A DNA stretch of 64,000 nucleotides from Streptomyces flaveolus (lineage in GTDB: Bacteria > Actinomycetota > Actinomycetes > Streptomycetales > Streptomycetaceae): NCBI RefSeq assembly GCF_000716535.1, contig NZ_JNWV01000016.1, forward strand, positions 186,001 through 250,000, in the 5' to 3' direction. Below the pieces are notes generated by a model that ran no database searches, was not told where the DNA came from, and saw only the letters and a list, made by a program, of their open reading frames with translations. The translations under genes were made by a program, and so were the position numbers. The stretch's first letter is position 1. The number at the start of each line of letters is the position of its first letter. This document shows, piece by piece, positions 31,884 through 39,948 of the stretch.

Positions 31884-33497
31884 ATGTACACCAGGCCATC
31901 TCCCCGCACCCGCCGGACCCGGGGCACCCGCGCCCGGACGACGGCCCGCCTCACGGCCACCCTCCTCACGACCGCCGCGCTGCTCGTGTCCGCCTGTTCC
32001 TCCGGGAGCTCGACCACGTCGTCCGCGGGCGGGCCGGTGGAGGCGGCGCTGGCCGCGCTGCCGCATTCGACGCCGGCGGCGCTGACGCCGTACTACGACC
32101 AACGGCTGAGCTGGCGCGACTGCGGTGTGCCCGGGTTCCAGTGCGCGACGATGAAGGCCCCGTTGGACTACGCCAGGCCCGACGCGGGCACCGTCCGGCT
32201 CGCCGTCGCCCGCAAGAAGGCCACCGGCAAGGGCAAGCCGCTCGGCTCGCTGCTGGTCAACCCGGGTGGACCGGGCGGTTCGGCGGTCGGGTACCTCCAG
32301 CAGTACGCGGGCATCGGCTACCCGGCTCAGATCCGGGCCCGCTACGACATGGTCGCGGTGGATCCGCGGGGCGTCGCCCGCAGCGAGCCCGTCGAATGCC
32401 TCGACGGGCGCCAGATGGACGCGTACACGCAGACGGACCTGACCCCCGACGACCAGCGGGAACGGGACGCGCTGGTCGCCGCGGACCGGAAGTTCGCGGA
32501 GAGCTGCGGGGCCCGCTCGGCGCGGCTGCTGCGGCACGTCTCCACCGTCGAGGCGGCACGGGACATGGACCTGCTGCGGGCCGTGCTCGGGGACCGGAAG
32601 CTGAACTACGTCGGGGCGTCGTACGGCACCTTCCTCGGGGCGACGTACGCCGGACTGTTCCCCCGGCGGGTCGGCCGGATGGTCCTGGACGGCGCGATGG
32701 ACCCGACGGTGGACGCCCGCAGGCTGAACCTGGACCAGACGGCGGGCTTCGAGACGGCGTTCCAGGCGTTCGCGAAGGACTGCGTACGGCACTCCGACTG
32801 CCCGCTCGGCGGGAAGGGCACGACGCCCGCGCGGGTCGGCGCGAACCTGCAGGCGTTCTTCCGCAAGCTCGACGCCCACCCCATCCCGGCGGGCGACGCG
32901 GACGGCCGCAAGCTGGGGGAGTCGCTGGCCACGACCGGGGTGATTGCGTCGATGTACGACGAGGGGTCCTGGGAGCAACTGCGTGAGGCGCTGACCTCGG
33001 CGATGAGGGAGAACGACGGCGCCGGCCTGCTGTCCCTCGCCGATAGCTACTACGAGCGGGACGCGAACGGCCACTACAGCAATCTGATGATGGCCAACGC
33101 CGCCGTGAACTGCCTGGACCTGCCGCCGGCCTTCTCCGGTCCCGAGGACGTCGAGAAGGCGCTGCCCGAGTTCGAGAAGGCGTCCCCGGTCTTCGGCCCG
33201 GGCCTGGCCTGGGCCTCGCTGAACTGCGCGTACTGGCCGGTGCGGGCGACGGGCGAGCCGCACCGCATCGAGGCGAAGGGGGCGGCGCCGATCGTGGTGG
33301 TCGGCACGGTCCGCGACCCGGCGACCCCGTACCGCTGGGCGCGGTCCCTCGCCGGCCAGCTCTCCTCGGCCCGCCTGCTGACCTACGACGGCGACGGCCA
33401 CACGGCGTACGGCCGGGGCAGCACCTGCATCGACACAGAGATCGACACCTACCTCCTCCGCGGCACCCCGCCGACCCCAGGAAAGCGCTGCTCATAG
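31884..33497 (+). CDS. Secreted alpha/beta-hydrolase, tripeptidyl aminopeptidase family
   Basis: A 537-residue exported peptidase of the Streptomyces Tap/SlpD/SlpE family (peptidase S33). It has a twin-basic N-terminus, a hydrophobic signal and the lipobox LLVSAC (Cys near 38), so it is probably lipid-anchored. The nucleophile elbow is GASYGTFLG, and the histidine lies in YDGDGHTAYGRGS; the aspartate is probably in GTVRDPATPY. LLVNPGGPGGSAV is the oxyanion-hole strand. It should release N-terminal tripeptides from extracellular proteins. A terminator hairpin follows at 33506. Confidence 0.88.
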   Translation: MYTRPSPRTRRTRGTRARTTARLTATLLTTAALLVSACSSGSSTTSSAGGPVEAALAALPHSTPAALTPYYDQRLSWRDCGVPGFQCATMKAPLDYARPDAGTVRLAVARKKATGKGKPLGSLLVNPGGPGGSAVGYLQQYAGIGYPAQIRARYDMVAVDPRGVARSEPVECLDGRQMDAYTQTDLTPDDQRERDALVAADRKFAESCGARSARLLRHVSTVEAARDMDLLRAVLGDRKLNYVGASYGTFLGATYAGLFPRRVGRMVLDGAMDPTVDARRLNLDQTAGFETAFQAFAKDCVRHSDCPLGGKGTTPARVGANLQAFFRKLDAHPIPAGDADGRKLGESLATTGVIASMYDEGSWEQLREALTSAMRENDGAGLLSLADSYYERDANGHYSNLMMANAAVNCLDLPPAFSGPEDVEKALPEFEKASPVFGPGLAWASLNCAYWPVRATGEPHRIEAKGAAPIVVVGTVRDPATPYRWARSLAGQLSSARLLTYDGDGHTAYGRGSTCIDTEIDTYLLRGTPPTPGKRCS

Positions 33498-33505
33498 CCC
33501 TTGTC

Positions 33506-33538
33506 ACCCACCCCGGAACCACCCCCTCCGGGGTGGGT
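33506..33538 (+). terminator. Terminator of the aminopeptidase gene
   Basis: Perfect 11-bp stem ACCCACCCCGG (33506-33516) with its complement (33528-33538) around an 11-base loop, just past the stop codon. Confidence 0.8.
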
Positions 33539-33605
33539 ACGAAGCACCCCCGGAAACTGTGTAGACTTACCGACGTTGCCGATCGCACCATGGTGTCGGC
33601 AGCAC

Positions 33606-33682
33606 GCCGCTTTAGCTCAGATGGCCAGAGCAACGCACTCGTAATGCGTAGGTCTCGGGTTCGAATCCCGAAAGCGGCTCCA
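33606..33682 (+). tRNA. tRNA-Thr (anticodon CGU)
   Basis: A full cloverleaf is present. The acceptor stem is GCCGCTT (33606-33612) with AAGCGGC (33672-33678), the anticodon stem ACGCA/TGCGT, and the loop CTCGTAA gives anticodon CGT at 33640-33642, reading ACG. The T arm carries GGTTCGAATCC. The CCA end is encoded at 33680-33682. Confidence 0.97.
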
Positions 33683-33686
33683 CTGG

Positions 33687-33724
33687 AAACCCCAGGTCAG
33701 GAATTGTCTGACCTGGGGTTTTGT
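33687..33724 (+). terminator. Terminator of tRNA-Thr
   Basis: A 14-bp perfect stem, AAACCCCAGGTCAG (33687-33700) with its complement (33708-33721), ending in TTTT. It starts four bases after the encoded CCA. Confidence 0.92.
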
Positions 33725-33831
33725 CATTCAGCGTACGCGACGGCGTCGCCGTGAGCCTGCTGCTCGCCAGCCGCCGGTCCGTGGGTGCCGAGATCGGCGG
33801 CGACATTCGACGCGAGCGGCTGTCGGACGAG

Positions 33832-33978
33832 ATGACCGACTACTCGATCGCCGTAGACGCCTCCGCGCAGACACTTTCCCCTGATGAGCGCCAGCACTTG
33901 CGGACCACCGCCCGCGTGCCCGACTGGTTCATGGCGGACGTTGAGCGGCGGTACCAGGAGATCCGTAAGCGCCGCTGA
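33832..33978 (+). CDS. Small hypothetical protein next to tRNA-Thr
   Basis: A 48-residue candidate, MTDYSIAVDASAQTLS followed by DERQHLRTTARVPDWFMADVERRYQEIRKRR in two helix-like halves. It could extend upstream to GTG at 33751 (75 residues). The family is not recognised and there is no good ribosome site. Its place between a tRNA gene and a DUF6251 gene suggests it is cargo or a leftover of an integrated element. Confidence 0.4.
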   Translation: MTDYSIAVDASAQTLSPDERQHLRTTARVPDWFMADVERRYQEIRKRR

Positions 33979-34001
33979 CGCTGCGCCGGCGCTGCCGAAC
34001 C

Positions 34002-34367
34002 TCAGCACCCGCGGCGCAGGCGCTTGGCGGCCGCCTTGCCGTGGCTGCCGCCCACGGAGCGCACGGCGGCGACCACGCCCGAGGACATGACCGCGGCCAG
34101 GAAGGTGAGCATCATGAGGCTCGCGGCGCTGGCGGTCAGCACGCGGACGAGCAGCGGGCCGAGGTAGACGCCGGCCGCGACCGCACCGGCACCGACCCCG
34201 GAGCGCAGCGCGACACGCTGCACCGTGCGCTCCGGCGACGCCTGCTGGATGTGCACCACCTGCGTCCCGGCGGGCTGCTGCGCGGGCAAGGCGGGGGCGG
34301 CGTAGACGTGGCAGCCGTCCGGGAGTTGGACGACGGTCGGCGGGCGGTGTGCGGGGAGCTGCTCCAT
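34002..34367 (-). CDS. DUF6251-like small membrane protein of integrative elements
   Basis: A 121-residue protein. The pattern VVQLPDGCHVYAAPA, QVVHIQQASPERTVQRVALRSGVGAGAVAAGVYLGPLLV and a second hydrophobic segment (ASLMMLTFLAAVMSSGVVAAV) matches, from memory, DUF6251 proteins carried by actinomycete integrative elements. Two membrane helices are likely. The ATG has a good GGAGG site. No integrase, replication initiator or Tra gene is nearby, so this is probably a relic. The C-terminus is basic (KAAAKRLRRGC). Confidence 0.6.
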   Translation of the reverse strand: MEQLPAHRPPTVVQLPDGCHVYAAPALPAQQPAGTQVVHIQQASPERTVQRVALRSGVGAGAVAAGVYLGPLLVRVLTASAASLMMLTFLAAVMSSGVVAAVRSVGGSHGKAAAKRLRRGC

Positions 34368-34369
34368 GA

Positions 34370-34585
34370 GGCACCCTCCGGGGCGTTGTCAGGGAAGGCG
34401 CAGGTAGAGCGGAGCTGCGTGGGTTTGGTGCCGATCCGGTCGCGGAGTGCTGCGGTTTTGGAGGGGTCGACGGCGGGTCGGTCGACGGCGCCCAGATGTC
34501 CTGCGAGTGCGGCTCTCTGTGCGGGATCGTCGAGGGCGCCTCCGCGGCCGTCGCGCCGGCCACCCGCCCAACGAGTAGGCGTCAA
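34370..34585 (-). pseudogene. Possible decayed gene upstream of the DUF6251 gene
   Basis: One minus-strand frame reads protein-like sequence (DPAQRAALAGHLGAV, PSKTAALRDRIGTKPTQL) up to the DUF6251 ribosome site, but has no stop there and no good start. In related elements a small regulator precedes the DUF6251 gene. It may therefore be a truncated remnant, but the evidence is weak. Confidence 0.3.
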
Positions 34586-34608
34586 CGAGTCGATGTCAAC
34601 GAGTCGGC
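34567..34608. repeat. Three tandem 14-bp repeats
   Basis: CCCAACGAGTAGGC, GTCAACGAGTCGAT and GTCAACGAGTCGGC follow each other directly. They lie in the ~420-bp gap (34368-34787) between the DUF6251 gene and the glycosyltransferase, which holds no certain gene. They may be iterons or binding sites left from a mobile element. Confidence 0.65.
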
Positions 34609-34787
34609 TTCATTGCGTCGGCAGAAGGGGCGCGGCGGGGAACGCGCCGACAAAACCGGATCAAAGACGCGGCAAAGTGAAGCGGCGTCCGGTGAACCCG
34701 CGGATCTGAGGCAACATCCTGGTGAACGGCGGGCAGCGCGTGGTCGGGGTGCGGTGCCGCTGTCGGCCGGATGGGGTGAGGGACGTG

Positions 34788-35678
34788 GTGGAGCCGAGGA
34801 TCGCCGTCGCCGTGGTGACCATGGGCAACCGGCCCGCCGAGGTCGACGCCCTGCTGGAGTCCGTGGCCAAGCAGGACCTCGCCCCCGCCCGCATCGTGAT
34901 CGTCGGCAACGGCTGCCGACTGCCCGAGTTCGCCCGGCGCCTGTCCCTGCCCGGCGAGGTCACCACCATCGACGTCGAGGAGAACCTCGGCTGCCCGGGC
35001 GGCCGGAACGTCGCCCTCGCCCGGCTGCGGGAGTTCGGGGACGTCGACGTCGTCGTGGAACTGGACGACGACGGGCTGCTCGTCGAGCCCGACGTGCTGC
35101 GCCGGGTGCGCGACCTCTACGCCGCCGACCCCCGCCTCGGCATCGTCGGCTTCCGCATCGCCGACGAGCGGGGCGAGACCCAGCAGCGGCATGTGCCGAG
35201 GATCGGCCCGTCCGATCCGCTGCGCGGCGGCTACGTCACCGGGTTCCTCGGCGGCGGACACGCCCTGCGCATGGCGATGCTGGCCGAGACCGGCGACTGG
35301 CCCGCCGAGTTCTTCTTCGCGCACGAGGAGACCGACCTGGCCTGGCGGGCCGCCGACGCCGGCTGGAAGATCCTGTACGCCCCCGAACTGCTCCTCCAGC
35401 ACCCCAAGACCTCACCGGCCCGGCACGCCATCTACTACCGGGTCAACGCCCGCAACCGCGTCTGGCTCGTCCGGCGCCGGCTGCCGCTGTCGCTCGTCCC
35501 GGTGCACCTCGGGGTGTGGACGCTCCTCACCCTCGCCCGCACCCGTTCCCCGGCGGGGCTCAAGGCCTGGTTCGGCGGGTTCGCGGAAGGGCTGCGGGCG
35601 CCGGCCGGTGAGCGGCGGCCGATGCGCTGGCGGACGGTGTGGCGGCTGACCCGGCTGGGGCGCCCGCCGGTGATCTGA
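34788..35678 (+). CDS. Family 2 glycosyltransferase
   Basis: A 296-residue GT-A fold enzyme of the GT2/rhamnosyltransferase-like group. The N-terminal strand is IAVAVVTMGNRP, with GNGCRLPEFA, ENLGCPGGRNVAL and the metal-binding ELDDDGLL (a DxD motif), then a later FFFAHEETDLAWRAADAGW acceptor-side motif. The C-terminal region is basic and may associate with the membrane. The acceptor sugar is unknown. GTG at 34788 is chosen because GAGGG lies five bases upstream and the fold begins at once; upstream in-frame starts add Cys/Arg-rich sequence. Confidence 0.85.
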   Translation: MEPRIAVAVVTMGNRPAEVDALLESVAKQDLAPARIVIVGNGCRLPEFARRLSLPGEVTTIDVEENLGCPGGRNVALARLREFGDVDVVVELDDDGLLVEPDVLRRVRDLYAADPRLGIVGFRIADERGETQQRHVPRIGPSDPLRGGYVTGFLGGGHALRMAMLAETGDWPAEFFFAHEETDLAWRAADAGWKILYAPELLLQHPKTSPARHAIYYRVNARNRVWLVRRRLPLSLVPVHLGVWTLLTLARTRSPAGLKAWFGGFAEGLRAPAGERRPMRWRTVWRLTRLGRPPVI

Positions 35679-35680
35679 GC

Positions 35681-35740
35681 CAAGGAAGCCAAGGAAGCGC
35701 AGGAAGCCCAGGGATCCTGGGAAGCCCGGGAAGAGAAGCG
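35681..35740. repeat. 9-bp purine-rich repeats after the glycosyltransferase gene
   Basis: Degenerate copies of CCAAGGAAG, GCAGGAAGC and CCGGGAAG follow the stop codon directly. They precede the terminator hairpin. Confidence 0.55.
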
Positions 35741-35745
35741 GGACG

Positions 35746-35783
35746 GGGCCCCGGTCGTTCACCTCCGCCGACCGGGGCCCTTG
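35746..35783 (+). terminator. Terminator of the glycosyltransferase gene
   Basis: Perfect 12-bp stem GGGCCCCGGTCG (35746-35757) with its complement (35769-35780), an 11-base loop, then TTGTC. Confidence 0.85.
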
Positions 35784-36158
35784 TCGTCCCCGGATCCAGC
35801 CTGCGGCGACACTCCCCCGAGTTACGCGTGCTACGCGCGCGCCGTCGGGCCGAATCCGATGCAATGATCACATCAGGATTCGCCAACGGATCGCTAACAT
35901 GTGGCCAACGGTTCGTCAGCGGACCGCGGAGCGGTTGGCCGGAAGTCGTTCGGAGGCAGCGGGAACTGCCCCTTCCGACGGGCGGATTCGGATGCCGTAC
36001 CGGCGGAGGGCCGGTGGTCGGTCGGCGATCGGCCGACGGGAGGAAGGTGGCGGGAAACCGCTGTGGACAGGGCGGAATTCCGCCAGGCAACGGCGGGTAC
36101 ACACCCGCTGCGGAGCGCGGTCGGGCCCGACCGCGCGGGAAGGCAGTGGAGCGGCGTG
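35784..36158. other. Promoter region of the SARP gene
   Basis: The region from the terminator to the SARP start, about 375 bp. It holds a less GC-rich patch around 35855-35905 and the paired direct repeats listed separately. An inverted pair GGCCAACG / CGGTTGGCC spans 35903-35941. No gene was found. Confidence 0.5.
35882..35915 (+). promoter_or_regulatory. Direct 12-mer repeats 22 bp apart, SARP-type site
   Basis: GCCAACGGATCG (35882-35893) and GCCAACGGTTCG (35904-35915) differ at one base and are spaced exactly 22 bp start to start, two helical turns. SARP regulators bind direct repeats with 11- or 22-bp spacing. The site lies 244 bp before the SARP gene, so autoregulation is plausible. Confidence 0.45.
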
Positions 36159-39100
36159 ATGCGGCGGTGCGAGCTGCGCTTCGGACTGCTGGGACCGCCG
36201 GTCCTCTATGACCGACCGCAGTACGGGATCTCGTACGACAGCTTTCACGCCACATCGCAGGAAGCCTCCGGCATCCCTGCCGAAGCCTCCGGCCTCTCTC
36301 CCGAAGCCTCCGGCATGTCTCCCGAAGCCCCCGGTCACGCGCCCGGAGCCCCCGGTCCCGCGTCCGAATCCTCTGGTCCCGCGCACGGAACCTCTGGTCC
36401 CCCCGCCCCCCACCGCCCCGCCGAGAAGGCCGGCCACGACGCTTCCGACAACGGCGTCCGAGCCATCGGCAGCCCCAAGGTCCGCGCCCTGCTCGCCACG
36501 CTGCTGCTGGAACCCGGCCGGGTCGTGTCGGTCGAGGCGCTGAAGGACGCGTTGTGGGGTGGCGCGCCGCCCGTCTCCGCGCAGGCCTCCCTGCACAACC
36601 ACGTCACCCGGCTGCGCCGGCTCCTGGACGACCCCGAGCGGCTCAGGGCCGTACCGCCGGGCTATGTGCTGCGGGTCGACCACGGCGAGCTGGACGTGCA
36701 CGTCTTCGACGCCCAGGTCGCCGAGGCGCGCGCCGCGCACGCCCGGCGCGACTGGCCGGACGTCGTACGCGCCTGCGCTGCCGCGCTCGTGCTGTGGCGC
36801 GGCACGCCGCTCAGCGGACTCCCCGCCGACATCGGCGGCTACGCCCTCGTGCAGCGCCTGACTGAGGCGCGGCTGCTCCTGTTGGAGCTGCGCTACGACG
36901 CCGAACTCGCCCTCGGCGGCGCCCGCTTGGCCGCGCTCGTCCCCGAGCTGACGGCCCTGGTCGCCGAACACCCGCTGCGCGAGGCGTACCACCGTCAGCT
37001 GATGCTCGCCCTGCACCGCACCGGCCGCCAGGCCGAGGCCCTCGCCGTCCACCGAGATCTGCGTGCTCGCCTGGTCGAGGAACTCGGCATCGAGCCCGGC
37101 CCTGCGGTCCGCGAGGCGCATGTCGAGGTGCTGCGGGGAAGCGGTGAGGAGCGGCGACGGAGCTCGGGCTACGGCGACTCCTCACGGCCGGCCGGGCAGG
37201 GCGGGCAGGAGGGCCGAGAGGGCGACTTGGCCACCGGCACCGGCACCGGCACCGGCACCAGCGGCGGTGGCAGGGACGGCGCCGGCGATCGCACTCGTGC
37301 CGGCACCCGCAGCGGCGCGGGTACCGGACCCGGCACCCCCAGCGGTGGTCCCGCGTCGACGGCGTCCACGGCGCCCCAAGCGTCCCCCGCACCACCCTCC
37401 GCGCCTTCCGCGCCCCCCACCCCCTCCACGCCCCCCACGTCCTCACGCGATGGCGACGGACCCGCCGTACGGCAGACCCCCCGTCCGGCCCAGCTCCCCG
37501 CCCCGCCCGCCCACTTCACCGGCCGTGCCGATGTGTGCCGCGAGCTGCACCGCGCGCTGACCGAGCCGCCCGCTCCGGCCCCTGCCGTCGCGGTGATCAG
37601 CGGTATGGCCGGCGTCGGCAAGAGCGCGCTGGCCCTGCACGTGGCCCATGAGTTGAGGGAACGTTTCACCGACGGTCAGCTCTACGTCAACCTGCACGGC
37701 GCCACCCCCGGCATGACCCCGCTCACTGCCACTCAGGCGCTCGCCGCGCTGCTGCGCGACCTCGGCGCGGAGCCCCGGAACATCCCGGAACACCCGGATG
37801 CGGCCGCCGCGTTGCTCCGCTCACTGCTCGCGCCCGCGCGCATCCTGCTGGTGCTGGACGACGCGGCGAACGCCGCCCAGGTACGGCCCCTGCTGCCGGC
37901 CGGGCCCGGCTGCGCGGTGATCGTCACCAGCCGCTCGCCGCTCACCGCGCTCGACGGTGCCCGTCGCTTTCCGCTCTCCCCGCTGACCGGCGAGGACAGC
38001 GCGGCCCTGCTGCGTGCGGTGAGCGGGCGCGCGGGGCTGGACGCCGGCCACGCGCTGGTCGAGCTGACCGGCCGGCTCCCGCTGGCCCTGCGCGTGGTCG
38101 CCGCCCGGCTCGCGGCCCGCCGCGCCCTGACCCCGGACGTACTGGCCGGCCAACTCGCCGAGACCGGCGGGCGGTTGCGTCACCTGGAGTACGACGACCT
38201 GAGCGTCCGCCGCTCCCTGGCCGTCGCCCACGACGCGCTCGCCGCCGCCGAGCGCGAGGCCGACCGGGACGCGGCCCTCGCCCTGCGTCACATCGGCGCG
38301 CTCGACCTGCCCGCCTATGGCGCACCGCTGATCGCGCGCCTCACCGGCACGGACGAGCGCCGCGCCGAGGCCGCCCTGGACCGCCTGGTCGACGTCGCCC
38401 TCCTGGAGGAGACGGCGTACGGCCGCTACGCGCCTCATGACCTGGTCCGAGACTTCGCCCGCGAACTGGCCGACGCCGCCCCGCGTCCCGCCGTGTCCCC
38501 GACCGCCGGCACGGCAGGGACGGACGGCCTCGACGGGGCTCCCGTGCCGGCGGCCGGGGACGGGTCCTCCTCGAGCACCCCCCGCAGCGCCGCCCCCGGT
38601 ACCCCAGGTGCACCAACTACTCCCGGCAACCCAGGCACCCCAGGCACAGACGCGTCCGGCACCGCCGAGACCGCCACCCCCGCCGGCGCCGACCGCACTC
38701 CCGCCGGCGCCGACCGCACTCCCGCCCCCGAAAACGCCCCCACCCCCGACCTCACCGCCCTCCGCTGGTACGCCGCCATGGCCGAGCGGGTGTTGACGGC
38801 GATCGTGGAGCCCGGGCTCGATCAGGACGACCGGCGGCGGCCGACCTCCGCGCAGCCGGCGGGGCACGCGGCGGACGTGGCGGCCCTGGCGCCCTTCGAG
38901 TCGGCCGAGGAGGCCTTCGCCTGGGGTGAGCTGGAGCTGGAGAACGTCGTCACGCTGGTGGCACGCAACGCCGGCACCGACGATCCGCGCACGGCCGCCC
39001 ACCTCTCGGCGCTCGTACGGCTGCTCTTCCCCTATGCGCAGCGCAGCGGCCGGGTGGCCGAGATGGAGGTGCTGGGGCGGGCCGCGCTCGGTGCCGCGCG

Positions 39101-39887
39101 GCGGCTGGGAGACCCGGCGGCCGAGGCGTACGCGCTGGGCGACCTGGCGGGCCTGCACTTCCTGACCGGGCGGCAGAACGACGCGCTCGTCCTCACCGAC
39201 CAGGCCCTGGAGATCTGGGGGCGGCTGGGCACGGCCACCCGGATCCGGCGCTGCCTGAACAACCGCGGGCTGCTGCTGGAGGGGCTGGGGCGGTTCGCGG
39301 AGTCGGGGGAGGCGCTGCGGCAGAGCCTTGCCTACTCGCGGCTGCTGAACGACCCCTACGGCGAGGCCGTCACCCGCAGCCACCTGGGGAACCTCTACGA
39401 GCACACCGACCCGCGCGCCGCCATCGAGCAGCACCGGCGTTCGCTGGCCATCGGGGACGAGATCGGCGCCGTCATCGTGCAGCACTCGGCGCACTGCAAC
39501 ATCGGCTACGCGCATCTCACCCTCGGCGAACCGGCGGCCGCCGCCCGGCACTTCGAGGAGAGTCTGCGCATTCTCGGCGGTCACGGCGACTGGCACGGCG
39601 AGTCGCAGACCCGGCTTGGCCTGGTCCGCGCGCTGCGGCGGCTGGGGCACATCGAGCGGGCGGCGGACGAGTGCGCCGAACTGCTGCGCCGGGCCGACGC
39701 CCGCGCCGACCGCTACATGGGCGGACTGGCCCTGCACCAGCACGGGTTCCTGCTGCGCGAGCGGGGGCGGCGGACGGAGGCGTACGACGCCTGGCGCGCG
39801 GCCCACGAGGCGCTGGACGGCACGGACGAGCAGGCGGTCCTGGTGGAGCTGCGGGAGCTGTTGAGCGACGGCTCGGCCGCCTCATGA
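36159..39887 (+). CDS. AfsR-like SARP regulator with NB-ARC and TPR domains
   Basis: A 1242-residue cytosolic transcription regulator. It has an N-terminal winged-helix DNA-binding domain, a bacterial transcriptional activator domain (~190-330), an NB-ARC ATPase (P-loop GMAGVGKSALA near residue 483, LLVLDDAANAAQV, GCAVIVTSRSPL) and C-terminal TPR repeats (~900-1230). AfsR itself is about 990 residues; the excess is low-complexity sequence. Seven 21-bp tandem repeats encode an Ala/Ser/Gly/Pro insert (residues 35-83) inside the DNA-binding domain, between FGLLGPPVLY and GSPKVRALLATLLLEPGRVV. Further Gly/Thr/Pro-rich linkers precede and follow the NB-ARC part. ATG at 36159 has GGAG seven bases upstream. 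The target genes are unknown. Confidence 0.88.
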   Translation: MRRCELRFGLLGPPVLYDRPQYGISYDSFHATSQEASGIPAEASGLSPEASGMSPEAPGHAPGAPGPASESSGPAHGTSGPPAPHRPAEKAGHDASDNGVRAIGSPKVRALLATLLLEPGRVVSVEALKDALWGGAPPVSAQASLHNHVTRLRRLLDDPERLRAVPPGYVLRVDHGELDVHVFDAQVAEARAAHARRDWPDVVRACAAALVLWRGTPLSGLPADIGGYALVQRLTEARLLLLELRYDAELALGGARLAALVPELTALVAEHPLREAYHRQLMLALHRTGRQAEALAVHRDLRARLVEELGIEPGPAVREAHVEVLRGSGEERRRSSGYGDSSRPAGQGGQEGREGDLATGTGTGTGTSGGGRDGAGDRTRAGTRSGAGTGPGTPSGGPASTASTAPQASPAPPSAPSAPPTPSTPPTSSRDGDGPAVRQTPRPAQLPAPPAHFTGRADVCRELHRALTEPPAPAPAVAVISGMAGVGKSALALHVAHELRERFTDGQLYVNLHGATPGMTPLTATQALAALLRDLGAEPRNIPEHPDAAAALLRSLLAPARILLVLDDAANAAQVRPLLPAGPGCAVIVTSRSPLTALDGARRFPLSPLTGEDSAALLRAVSGRAGLDAGHALVELTGRLPLALRVVAARLAARRALTPDVLAGQLAETGGRLRHLEYDDLSVRRSLAVAHDALAAAEREADRDAALALRHIGALDLPAYGAPLIARLTGTDERRAEAALDRLVDVALLEETAYGRYAPHDLVRDFARELADAAPRPAVSPTAGTAGTDGLDGAPVPAAGDGSSSSTPRSAAPGTPGAPTTPGNPGTPGTDASGTAETATPAGADRTPAGADRTPAPENAPTPDLTALRWYAAMAERVLTAIVEPGLDQDDRRRPTSAQPAGHAADVAALAPFESAEEAFAWGELELENVVTLVARNAGTDDPRTAAHLSALVRLLFPYAQRSGRVAEMEVLGRAALGAARRLGDPAAEAYALGDLAGLHFLTGRQNDALVLTDQALEIWGRLGTATRIRRCLNNRGLLLEGLGRFAESGEALRQSLAYSRLLNDPYGEAVTRSHLGNLYEHTDPRAAIEQHRRSLAIGDEIGAVIVQHSAHCNIGYAHLTLGEPAAAARHFEESLRILGGHGDWHGESQTRLGLVRALRRLGHIERAADECAELLRRADARADRYMGGLALHQHGFLLRERGRRTEAYDAWRAAHEALDGTDEQAVLVELRELLSDGSAAS
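36261..36407 (+). repeat. Seven in-frame 21-bp repeats inside the SARP gene
   Basis: The unit GAAGCCTCCGGCATCCCTGC plus one base recurs seven times with increasing divergence, encoding EASGxxP-type heptapeptides. It lies where SARP proteins normally have only a short loop of the winged-helix domain. Confidence 0.9.
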
Positions 39888-39948
39888 ACCACCGTGCGAT
39901 CCGCTGTGCCACCCGCCGTGCCACCGCCGTGCCACTTGGTGACAGGCG

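Noticed and set aside
33606..34367. Intact integrative conjugative element
   Set aside because: No integrase, excisionase, Rep or FtsK-like Tra gene lies near the tRNA; only relic-like genes remain.
34722..34787. Upstream start of the glycosyltransferase
   Set aside because: The extra 22 residues are Arg/Cys-rich, unlike the family, and the GTG at 34788 has a properly spaced GAGGG.
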